Source: Entamoeba invadens IP1
Lineage: Eukaryota; Evosea; Mastigamoebida; Endamoebidae
Reading direction: 5' to 3'
DNA: 54,028 nucleotides
Assembly: GCF_000330505.1 (NCBI RefSeq)
Contig: NW_004440263.1
Span: forward strand, 29,223-83,250
How positions within the stretch are numbered: position 1 is the stretch's first letter; each line of letters opens with the position of its first letter. Shown piece after piece: positions 31,960 to 42,176 of this stretch. The notes under the pieces were generated by a model. It was given only the letters and a program-made list of their open reading frames with translations, was not told the DNA's origin and did not search any database. Made by a program: the position numbers and the translations under genes.

Positions 31960-34002
31960 ATGGGTAGTCTTTTCTTGACAATTACTACTCTTTTTGTTTT
32001 GGGAATAAGTGAGTCATGTTATACTATCGACGAAGACCACTGTGTGAGTGACCAACTTGGCCTTTGCACTGGAAATTTGGTCATTGTAGAGGAAGACGTT
32101 GATTGTGTTGGTGTGAATGGATTTTGGGGGTCAACAATCACTTCAATCACTTTCACTTCCCCAGACAAAATTCGTATCAAAGACAGTGCATTCTATAACG
32201 CATTCTCTCTAAATAATTACTACTCCAATGGAACTGCTTCGTTGGGTCCATATGCGTTTGTGTCGACACAAATCAAAACATTTGATCTTGAAGGGGTCAC
32301 TGACCTTCCAATGTACGCGTTTTATAGAAACACCAAATTGAAGGCCGTATACAACACAGACAGTCTTGTAAACATTTCGACAAGAGTTTTCAATCACTGT
32401 GCGTCACTTGACAGTTTTCCGTTTTCGCCATCTATCAAAAAAATATTGGCTTATGCATTTGCTGACACTGGATTTGTTCACCTCAAGTTCCCAATACGTC
32501 TATCTTCTTACTACGATGATATCTTTTATTGGTGCACCAAATTGGAGACTGCAGACTTGACAAGAGTGTATAGCATATTCGAACGATTCTTTGAAGGCAG
32601 CAAAAAGCTCAGAAAAGTAGTTGGGACAGAATCAATTCGAAGGGTTTATGCTGGTGCATTTAGTGGATGCACATCACTCAACGCACTCCACCTTTACTCA
32701 TCAACAATGGCAATCAATTACGACTTCATAAACATCCCATTTCTTTTCTTCCATGGAACAACCGCACCCACCACGGTGGTAACTCTTAACACTAACTTGG
32801 TGGTCTATGTCGATGAAAAATATATAAAATCTACTTTTGGAAATTTGAATGTGACAAAAGCGCGCTGCGACAATGTGCATTACATCAACACGACCGCAAC
32901 TGTTGATGGTGAAATCAACGGAGTGCAATGTTTAAGCTGCCCAAATGGGATGAACACCATCTCTGGGCTTGGCGAGACATGTGAGTTGAATGTGTCTATC
33001 TGCCTTGACACTGTGAGTCACTGCGACTTCTGTGAAGAAACTGGGAAGTGTGAGTACTGTGCTGACAACTACTTTTTAAATGTTATGACGTCCCAGTGCG
33101 TTGAAAAGTGTCCAGAGCGATTCTGGCAAACCGCAAGTCGCTGTGTCAATTGCATTGACAACTGTCAAATATGTGACGACACAGAGTCGTGTGAGTTGTG
33201 TGATGAAAACATGTATTTTAATAAAGAGAAAGGGGCTTGTGTCAATTGCCTTGACACAAACTGTAAATATTGTGACACAACGGGACGCTGCAATGAGTGT
33301 AATAAAAACTATCAGCTTATCATGCCTTACAAAGTCTGCATTCTCTGTGGAAACAATTGCGTTCGCTGCAGAGAGGACGGGACATGCATTGAGTGTGAAC
33401 CAAACTATAAAATGCTTGACGAAACAAGAAGTTGTGTATATGAGAAATGTCCAGAGAGGTATTATGAGGCCGAGGGGTTGTGTAAAAGGTGTGACGAGAA
33501 CTGTGCTGTCTGCGTCAAAAATGGTGAATGTGAAGAGTGCGTGAGTGGTGCTTATAAAGTCGACCGTCTTAACATTTGTTTAGAAAGTTGTCCACTAACA
33601 AAGTATTATATAGACGAAACTAACAAAGTGTGCATAGACTGCACACCAAATTGCAAAACGTGTAGTGAAATAAACGACATTGTGATGTGCTCAACGTGTG
33701 AAGATGGATTCAAGTTAATAGAGCCGAGACGATTATGTGTGAGTAAATGTCCTGTTGAAGAGTACTTTGAATTGGAAGGCACATGCAAACAATGTCCAAC
33801 AAACTGTTTGCAATGCAAAGACGCACATTCATGTGAGTTGTGCAAGCGTGGACATTTCTATAACTCGACAAACAATGTGTGTGAAACTTGTGATGGTACT
33901 ACAACTTGCTTAGAAAACAAACAAGTCAATATGAAACTTGAAAAAAGTCTGAGTTATAACAGAGAGTCTCCTTTTTATTATTGTTTATTGTTCTATCAAT
34001 AA
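31960..34002 (+). CDS. Secreted BspA-like LRR plus furin-like Cys-rich protein
   Basis: A 680-residue secreted protein. The ATG at 31960 is used; the frame extends upstream only to a TTG at 31948. The signal peptide is MGSLFLTITTLFVLGIS. Residues about 60-280 hold BspA/LRR_5-like repeats (for example IKKILAYAFADTGFVHLKFP and IRRVYAGAFSGCTSLNALHL). From about residue 305 to 660 there are furin-like CxxC repeats similar to the ectodomains of Entamoeba receptor kinases (CPERYYEAEGLCKRCDENC). It stops after SPFYYCLLFYQ, without a full transmembrane helix or kinase domain. It may be a soluble receptor-like ectodomain, or a kinase gene truncated at the 3' end. Only 44 bp separates its stop from the end of the next, convergent gene. 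Confidence 0.75.
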   Translation: MGSLFLTITTLFVLGISESCYTIDEDHCVSDQLGLCTGNLVIVEEDVDCVGVNGFWGSTITSITFTSPDKIRIKDSAFYNAFSLNNYYSNGTASLGPYAFVSTQIKTFDLEGVTDLPMYAFYRNTKLKAVYNTDSLVNISTRVFNHCASLDSFPFSPSIKKILAYAFADTGFVHLKFPIRLSSYYDDIFYWCTKLETADLTRVYSIFERFFEGSKKLRKVVGTESIRRVYAGAFSGCTSLNALHLYSSTMAINYDFINIPFLFFHGTTAPTTVVTLNTNLVVYVDEKYIKSTFGNLNVTKARCDNVHYINTTATVDGEINGVQCLSCPNGMNTISGLGETCELNVSICLDTVSHCDFCEETGKCEYCADNYFLNVMTSQCVEKCPERFWQTASRCVNCIDNCQICDDTESCELCDENMYFNKEKGACVNCLDTNCKYCDTTGRCNECNKNYQLIMPYKVCILCGNNCVRCREDGTCIECEPNYKMLDETRSCVYEKCPERYYEAEGLCKRCDENCAVCVKNGECEECVSGAYKVDRLNICLESCPLTKYYIDETNKVCIDCTPNCKTCSEINDIVMCSTCEDGFKLIEPRRLCVSKCPVEEYFELEGTCKQCPTNCLQCKDAHSCELCKRGHFYNSTNNVCETCDGTTTCLENKQVNMKLEKSLSYNRESPFYYCLLFYQ

Positions 34003-34046
34003 TAAATCTATTTATTAACAATGTAATTTCTTAAAGTGTTTGTTAT

Positions 34047-37000
34047 TCAATTGTTTCCTCTTCTCTTTTTAAGTACTTTCTGTAATTCAGTTTCTTCTGG
34101 TTGGTCTTGTAGATGAGGTTGGTGTTGTACTGTAGACGACTTTTTCAATGTGACGCCCCCAAAAGCAGATGTTGCCACTTTTGGTTGAACTGGTGCTTTG
34201 TTTTCATTGACATTTTCTTTGTGGACAACATGTTTGAGTGCCAAATTTTGTGTGTTATGAATTTTGTTCTGGAACTCTCCCATGAATTGTTGGTTTGGAT
34301 TTGAGTATTTTCTTTTGTATGTTTCTTTGACCTCAGAGTCCTCAACAAACGATTGTTCTTCTTTTGGGACACCTTCTTCTCCTTTTGGTATATCTTCCTG
34401 TTGTACTTCTTTTTGTGGTTCAACATTTTCATTAGTACTGATTGTCACTTCTGGTGTTTCTTCTTTATATTGTTGTTCTGTGTTTTCAAGTTGTTTGTCA
34501 TGTTCTTCTGGTTGGTCTATAACAGTTGTTTGTTGTTGGTCATTTTGAGAGCTTTGAACCTCTTGAGATGCACTTTCGTTGATACCATCTGTTTGTGCTT
34601 CTACTTTACCTTCTTCTGTTGGTTCGTCCTTCGCTACAGTACTTTCACTGTTTTGCTTTTCTTCAATTTTATCTGTTGGAAGTGGCGATGGTTCGAGTGA
34701 AAGTGGTTTGTTCTCACATGAAGCCGTTTCTATTTCTTCCGTCTTCATTGTTTTGTTGACAATAAGAAGTTCCTTCGTTGGTGGTTTTCTTCCACCTTTT
34801 CGAGTTGGTCTTCGCATGGATTTTGTTCTCGTTTCAGTTTCGGCGGTCTCAATGAATGTTTCCACAGACGTTTCTTTGGGTTCTTCAATAGCGACTTTTG
34901 TGATTGTGATCTCCGTATCCGTCACCTCCAAGTTTTTCAACTTTTCTAAATTCTGGAGTTTAACAAGCAACTCCTCTTGTTGTGATTTCAACTGATCTTT
35001 TTGTGAACGTCTTTGGTTTTGTGAGTTTAAAGGAATCGATTGAGCCTTTTGGCTCTCTTTCAATACAGCCTCTGTTGTTATTTTTTTCTCAGTACTTTCT
35101 TCGACGTTTTCAATGTGTTGTACTGAAATTGGAACTTCCTTTTGATAAGTTCCTTCAATATTTTCTTCGTGTTTTAAATCAGTTTGGACTTCATTCAAGT
35201 TTTTCTCTTTATCTTGTTTCTCTTCTATAACTAAACGTTCTTGTGTTGAACTTTCTTCTCCAACATGATCAAGGTGTTGTTCATCTTGTTGACTTTCTTC
35301 TTGATAATACTCTTCTCCGTATTGTTGTGGTGTGATTTCGTACTTCTGTTGGTCCTCTGGTGTGTCTTGAGTTTGTTGGTATTGTTCGTTCTGTTCGTCG
35401 TAATACTCTTCTTGTCCTTCTTGATTAACGTACTGTTGTTGTTCGTCGTTTCCATCATTTTCAGTGTATTGTTGTTGTTGATATTCTTCTTGTTGATTTT
35501 GATCGTTATACTGTTGGTCAGTTTCTTCATAGCACACGTCTTGTGTTTGACTTTCTTGAGTTTCTTGTTGTTGTACTTCACTTTGTTTTTCTTCTTTATT
35601 AAATCGTTTTGGTTTCGTTGGCAGAGGTGGTGGTTGTACATAGGAATATTCCTCTTCTTGTTGTTGGTCATATTGATCATAGTAATATTCCCCTGTTTGT
35701 TCGTCGTAATACCCTTCACCTTGTTGGTCATAATACTCTTCATTTTGATCATAGTACTCTTCGTCGTAGTTCAAGTAATTTTGGGTAGTATCGTTTTGTT
35801 CCACAGCATCGCCTTCTTTGTTTTCTCCACTTTGTTGTTGTTCGGTGTTTTGTTCTCCCGATTCGTACTCTGCGTAGTTTTGGTATTGATATTCCTTGTT
35901 ATAATATTCGTCCTTTTCAAACTCTGCATTTTCATATCTTTTTTGATAAAAGGTGTCATCATATTCAACAAATTTGTTTGGCGTCAGCTCTTCATTAACA
36001 CTTTCTGATGCTTTTTCAACAACGGGTGGTGGTATTGGTTTCTCTGCTTTTTCAGGCTCTTTTTTCCCTTTTTTCTTCTGTTGTTCCTTCAACCGCTTTG
36101 CTTCTTCTTTCTTCCTCCGCTCCTCCTCTTTCTTGAGTTGTTTGTCAATTTTGGAATTCTGTTTTTGTGGTATCTTCTTGAGCAATTCAGACATGTCAAG
36201 TTCCTCAAATTGAAACTCTTCTTTCTCGTCGAGCCCATTGGCGTACATCCCATAGATGAAATTGGTCAGCTCGTCCTTGTAATTCTCACCAATTTCCATT
36301 TTGAGGCTTTTCGCTAAATTAATCACCGCGACCATTTGATCTCCGTTCGCTCCGTAGTCGATCAAATACAGTGCGTCAAATGGCGTTTCGTGCATTCTTG
36401 AGAACGTCAGTAAGTCCTTTTCATCTTTCTTGTTAATCGTTTTCATCACAACAACTAATACAATTCCATTGAAAAATTCGGTCAACTCCGCTGCTATTTT
36501 CTTCACATCACTTGATGCAGCTTTAACAAACGCATCGTAGATCCCTTTCTTTGTTTCAGTAAAAATGATTTTGAAGTCGGTCGTTTTCAGTTCCCAGGCA
36601 GCAAGTGTTGTTAATGTTTTAAATCTTTCATCATAGAATTGTTTGTGGAATATTGTGAGTGCCTTTGTTGGGTTCAGTTTTACACATGGGAATGTCTTTT
36701 TCTGAAGTTGTGTCATCAATGCTAAAAATGGTTTAAAGTTGTGTTCAAACCCAAATAAAGATGGTGGGGTTTCTGTGTCAAATTTACTTGGAATGGACGA
36801 TATGTAATTCCTCTGCATCGCAGAACATATTTCTATGAAATTTGAACGGAAAAGTGTTGGGAGTTCGATCAATTCATAATACGAGCAAAAGTTGTTGATT
36901 TGATTAATTGTTTTTTGGAACACAGCAAGACCGTCTTTATTTTTGTCTGGAGTGCCTATCGGTTATTAATGTTAAATACTACACCATATCCTCACAATTA

Positions 37001-37388
37001 TATCGTTATTAAATAACAAACCATACACTACATATTCAAAAATATCGTCTTGTGGTGGGATAGGGAGTCTTCGAAATTTGAGACCTCTATAAATCGGACA
37101 AAACTCAGACAACGTTGTCAAGTGCGTCATCACAAGTTCTTCGTTGTATTTCATTACAATTTTGACTTTGAAAAAGACCGAATTATATTTTTCTACCATT
37201 TTTTTAAGAACTATCATACAGTGTTTTAAAAGTGTGGGGTCTTCACTTGTAATAAACTTTCTTTGGATGAATTGAAATGTTTCCCTTGGAATAGTCAACT
37301 CATCCTCTATATGATTCAATAAAGGTTCATTCTCCAGCAATACAACATGGAACGGATTTGTAACTTCGACAGATGAAACTTCAGCCAT
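34047..37388 (-). CDS. Large low-complexity Tyr/Gln/Glu-rich protein (2 exons)
   Basis: Exon 1 (37388-37022) and exon 2 (36955-34047) give 1,091 residues across a 66-nt intron (GTTTGT donor, TAG acceptor, phase 1). The first 360 or so residues form a folded helical region that I do not recognise. Next is a basic KKEEERRKKEEAKRLKEQQKK helix, then several hundred residues of EYYDQ-, QQEEE- and Tyr-rich low complexity, including a PPPLPTKPKR proline motif that could bind SH3 domains. The C-terminal third is Glu/Gln/Thr/Ser-rich. The Tyr/Gln-rich part looks like a prion-like, phase-separating region. The ATG at 37388 is chosen because the frame opens further only with GTG. No transmembrane segment or enzyme motif is seen. 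Confidence 0.7.
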
Positions 37389-37989
37389 CTTATCACTCAC
37401 TATTTTACAGTTCGAATTAAAAACTCCAAATTCAAAAAAACCGACAAGTTTTGTTCAGTGAATTTGAAAAATTTATTTTGAAGAAATATAATCTAATTTA
37501 AAGGTTTTAAACAAGCTAATATTTTTCATAGTTTCATTAAATTTCTAGATTTTTTTTGTAGTACTTATAGTTAAAAATATAGTTTTTTTTTCAATTCAAA
37601 ATATTTATTTTTCTTATAGTTTTTGTTTTATTATTATTTTTAATTAATTTTAATTAATCTATTTACTATAATAATTTAATTATTAAACAAGTAACTTTTA
37701 ATTAAAAATACAGTGTTAATACTTATGTGTCATTAAGAACCTTCTTGTCTACTATTTTAAATATCAGTAAAAAAAATTTTGAGGCTACAAGTTAATAATT
37801 TTGATTAATTATAGGTACTATAAATTAAAAATATATAATAAAATTATTATTATTTTATTTTCAAAATCAGCTGAGACAAGTTATGTCACAGAATCATATA
37901 AGTTGTTTTATTGAATTTATTGTGATTTGATGTTGAAAAATAAAACGATTAAATAATAAACAAAGTTTAGTGTTAGATATTTGTTGTTT
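37389..37989. other. AT-rich spacer, boundary of gene-dense and transposon-rich parts
   Basis: About 600 nt of A/T-rich sequence with no gene. Right of it, no intact protein gene is supported in the rest of the window. Confidence 0.6.
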
Positions 37990-39376
37990 TCAAATACATA
38001 AACATTTCTCGTGCCGTTTTTTGTGGTGAGATGCGAAGTGTGTAAAAAAACAATTGTATCCAATTGATGTAACGCTTTTTGGTATTTCTATATATTTTTA
38101 ATTAGTACAACCCAGGAAACAATTATCACCAATTGTTTCAACACTTGATTGTATAATTACATTGCTCAGAGAATTGCATTTAAAAAAACACTTATTACCA
38201 ATTATATTTACACTGGATGGTATAAATATATATATCTCAGATTGAAACATTTTTGAAAACAATGATCACCAATTATTATAACACTTGGAGGGATATGTAT
38301 TGTACTTAATCTTTTACATCCTTAAAAACAATATTCCGCAATCGAAGTAACAGACATTGGAAGTATAATACTATTAAGAGTACTAAATTTATAGAAACAA
38401 TCATGTTCTATTGACGTGGTCTGTGATGATAATATTACACTGGTGAGATTGGTACAACAATGAAAACGGTTATGACCAATTGATGTGACACTCGATGGTA
38501 TATTAATATCACTAGGACTACAACATGCAAAGAAACAGAAATTGCCTATGTTTAAAACACTTGTAGGTAAATCTAAATGGCTCAGAGAAGTACATTCACC
38601 TAAACTAAAATGACCAAAGGATTTCACATGTAATGGTGTTGTTATGTTAATTAAACCACTACATTTAGAAAAACAACAGTTACTAATGCTTAAGATGTGT
38701 GGTGGTAGATATATGGTACTCAATTTCTTACATCTGTAAAAAATAGTAAATATGCAATGTGATGACACTATAAGGTATTGTTATTATGTTTATTTTTTTC
38801 ATCCACTAAAACAAAATCCACCAATTAATGTGACACAAAATGAGATTTCTACACTGTTCATATTCTTACACTTTCCGAAACAATGATCTCCAATTTTTTT
38901 CACATATTTTAAAATAGCATTACCAAACTTTTTTCTGTCATTTTTTGTGAATGTCACATTTTTGAATATATATATAAATATAAAATTCTTATTCTTGTTC
39001 ATATCAACTGTGGTATAACCAACATTGAACTATATTACAATCTCATAAAACTTTTTTCTACCAATAAAAAGTATCTCTTTATGTTCTGGACAATAATTAT
39101 AATGCCATTTCCAAATGTTTCATCTTTCACGTTGAATAAATGAAGTGTTTCAACGTGTGGAAAATTAAATATGGTTTTGTGATTTAATGGAATTGGATTG
39201 TAATGAAACTTCTTCATATTGCAATAAAACTTTTTACACACAAACTCTAATATGATAAAGTCTCTGATTGTCTTTAAGTATTTCGAAACTATCATGCCAT
39301 GATAACTGCAAAGTGTGACCATTTTTGGTTTAACAGTAAGTTTTGTTTTAAGTAAATACAAAGCAGTAATAAACAT
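37990..39376 (-). pseudogene. BspA-like leucine-rich repeat protein, decayed
   Basis: On the minus strand the frame starts near 39376 with the typical Entamoeba BspA head (LCSYHGMIVSKYLKTI.DF, then KFHYNPIPL). It continues through about a dozen 23-residue LRR_5 repeats of the form L..I.IP.SV.SIG..CF..C. Stops and frameshifts break it near 39035, 38770-38800, 38725 and 38320, and again around 38200 and 38100. The trace ends at TGA 37990-37992. BspA-like proteins are a large, fast-changing surface or cytoskeletal-associated family in Entamoeba. The repeats themselves are well preserved, so the loss is fairly recent. Confidence 0.85.
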
Positions 39377-40275
39377 AAAACCTTATACGTTTTAAACACC
39401 AAACAACAAAAAGATTATATATTGTTATGTATTGTTATTTTTCTTGTTATAACAAATAATTATTAAATGTCATGTATGTGTTAATACCAGTTAAATAAAA
39501 GCTTTTATAACTTGTTTTTTTATAAATTATATATTAACAAAATAGTTATTTAAAATATATCTCTTCAAAACATAACATTGTTGTTTGTCGTTTCATTTCA
39601 TGCCTCGGAAAAATTTGCTTTTCATAAAAAAAGACTGAAGAAACTGTTTTTTGCGGCAAAAAAATCGTTTTTAATAAAGCCATTTTTTGAAATAAGTAAA
39701 GAATCGGGACATTAGGTTATATTGAATTGTGATTCCAGAAGATTCGATTTAATTAAAACACATTCAACAAATTGTTTTCGATAAATTAACAATTTAAAAA
39801 TATTTATCGATTTTTCATGTTTTATTAACACAATAAAAACAGAAACTAAATTAACGAAAAGATAAAATAAATATATAAATTTTATTAACATATTTATTTG
39901 TATAATTAACACACCGAAAAAAAGATAATTAATTAACGAAAAAAACAATTAACAATTTAAATTATTTATCGATTTTAATTGTAAAATTAACACAGTGAAA
40001 ATTTACAAATAATTTAACGCAATATAATTATCATTTCAATAATTTTAACATTTTTACATGTTAAGTTAACAAACTAAAATGTAAATAATTAACGATATTT
40101 AAATAAAAAAAATGTTCATTTCAAATAAATTACAATGTACAATATCTGTTTGTAATTACAGAACGTTTACTGAATTGACAGAGCGAAATGTTTAAAACTA
40201 CAATTAAACAAACAATATTTGAAAATTAAACAAATATGTTTTAATTAATTTTTTTTTCACAAAAATAACTTGTAA
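39377..40275. other. AT-rich DNA with degenerate direct repeats
   Basis: No gene. A unit beginning ATTAACAATTTAAA, followed by TTATCGATTTT and a TTAACACA block, appears near 39785-39835 and again near 39948-40000, with a weaker third copy near 40028-40080. Composition is close to pure A/T. Confidence 0.5.
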
Positions 40276-40277
40276 TA

Positions 40278-40575
40278 CAGTTAAAATATGTTTCAAAATG
40301 ATGGGAAACAGTTTAAAATGACAGAATTTATTTTAAAAGGACAAGATTTTTAATAAAAAGGATGAAAATCATAAAAAGTGATTGAGAATTGTTTTAAAAA
40401 GAACAGGTATTTTTATTGAAAAGGACAGGAATTTATTATAAAAAGGATGGGATTTTTGTTAAAAGGACGCATTTCAATAAAATGTGACAGCCATTTTTTT
40501 GAAAAAGGATCGATTTTTTAATAAAATATAATTTATTTCTGAATTTTCCCGATTTTACACATAAAACACAAACAA
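40278..40575 (+). repeat. Left terminal inverted repeat with internal tandem units
   Basis: It pairs with 42020-42174. Between the shared outer and inner blocks it holds about six degenerate units of roughly 24 bp of the type AAAAGGAYRRGATTTTTNATAA. The right end has only two such units. Confidence 0.8.
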
Positions 40576-40582
40576 TTTAAAA

Positions 40583-41914
40583 TTACAAATCTTTTCTTTC
40601 ATATGCTTTTGCCCAAATATCATTGCGACATCTCTCCATAGACGCTATTACTTCAGCCGGTTGAATTGAAATAAGTCCATCTTTGATTTTTTCAAGAAGT
40701 TCGCAAAGGCCAGTCCAAATACGTATGTCATTTTCTACAAGCCTTTTCCAAAACCCAAATACAGTTTCGATTGGGTTGAGTTCAGGACTGTAAGCTGCAT
40801 TATAAACAATTGAATGGTGAGTGTTAGTTACAAGTTTCCTCAAATGGTTGTGTATAGTACATTTGTCACACCGAACCACTGCTGAATTGTTGTTGTCGTT
40901 ATAACTTTTTATCAATTCCATGAAATATCTACTGAAGACCTCTTCATCACTTTTTCCTGCAACCAAAAAAGTTGTTCCCATTCCTGTGTAGTTTATTGAA
41001 CACAAAGCAGATAGTCTTTGTCCGTTTTTTGCCTTTGTCACGAAGAGTTTTTCACCAATTGGATTCCATCCGTAAACCGCAGTGCAAGCAATAAGCCACG
41101 AGAATTCATCAATGCAAACCCAGGTTTTTCCTGAGTGCATCTGACCAACCAATTCTTCGATCGCGGCGATTCTTTTCTCTTTGTTTTCGTTGGTGTTTGC
41201 AACTGGGCCTCGTGGAGTTTCCCTTTTGAAACTTAAAACGGGTAGAGTTCTATCCTCATCTATTCAAGTTTTTCCTTTCATGAAGTTTCTAATCGCGCTT
41301 ATTGAAGGAATCATTTTGTCGATTGTATCCAATGCTTCTTGTGATATTCGAGTTGGAGAATTGTTGTTATACCCCAATTCAAATTGTTCTTGTGTAATTT
41401 CTGTGACTTCTTCAACTGTTGTTACATTGGCATTTACCAACACTTTTTGGATGTTTGATCGGATACAATTGAATGAAGATGTTGAGTCTTTTTCAATTAA
41501 TTTCTTTACCAAATGCTGAAAAGGAATTACTCTGCTTTTTTTCTTGTAATGGTTTTTGGTAAAATTGAATTACCATTTCGAATTTGACTAACATATTTTT
41601 GACAGCCTTGATTTTAATACCAAGTTCTCCACTGTAAAACACATCATCTTTAGTATCCGCATTAACTATGAAAAATTTAATCATTTTGAATTTGTTTTGT
41701 ATTGTTACTTTATGATAAGGTCTTTTGGCTTGGTTTATTGATTCTGACCGAGTTTTGGGTCTTCCCCTTTTTCTTTTAGTAGCTTGGGGAATGAAAGTGT
41801 TTTAGATTCAACCTGGCGCTGTTGTTCATTCCATTGGATAAGTGGTGGATTATCTATAAAATAATTCTTAGCTATTGGGTCTCTAGCGTCGATGAATGTC
41901 AAAGACTGAGACAT
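40583..41914 (-). pseudogene. Tc1/mariner (IS630-type) transposase, nearly intact
   Basis: Reads from ATG 41914 to the stop at 40583. The N-terminal part has an AT-hook-like KRGRPK and a helical DNA-binding region. The DDE domain has the first Asp in CIDEFSWL, the second in RCDKCTIH, and the final Glu in SPELNPIETVFGFWK, with 32 residues between the last two. Only three lesions are seen: a frameshift at a run of four G/C near 41786-41789, a frameshift at a run of A/T near 41536-41542, and a TGA at 41264-41266. Both frameshifts are in homopolymers and might be sequencing errors. All three acidic residues are kept. Recently inactivated is the simplest reading. Confidence 0.85.
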
Positions 41915-42019
41915 TTAAATCAATTATTAAGATTGAGATCAAAATAATGTAAATCCTTTTTTATTTTAATTTGATTATTGATTTATACACTCATTTTTGA
42001 AACACATTTATGATATTTC

Positions 42020-42174
42020 AAATTGTTTGTGTTTTTATGTGTAAAATCGGGAAAATTCAGAAATAAATTATATTTTATTAAAAAATCTATCCTTTTTATT
42101 AAAAATCTTGTCCTTTTAAAATAAATTCTGTCATTTTAAACTGTTTCCCATCATTTTTAAACGTATTTTTACTG
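42020..42174 (-). repeat. Right terminal inverted repeat of the mariner-like element
   Basis: Reverse complement of the outer and inner parts of 40278-40575, lacking the expanded internal units. It ends ACTG with TG following at 42175. Confidence 0.8.
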
Positions 42175-42176
42175 TG

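Larger units (their letters stand above)
40278..42174. mobile_element. Tc1/mariner-like transposon (1,897 bp) with long TIRs
   Basis: Inverted ends start CAGT and share long matches, including AAAATGATGGGAAACAGTTT, ACAGAATTTATTTTAAAAGG and the inner block around CTGAATTTTCCCGATTTTAC. The left flank is TA (40276-40277); the right flank reads TG where TA is expected, so that base has probably changed. It encodes one transposase on the minus strand. The left inverted repeat is about 298 bp and the right about 155 bp, because the left has extra copies of an internal unit. Confidence 0.85.
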
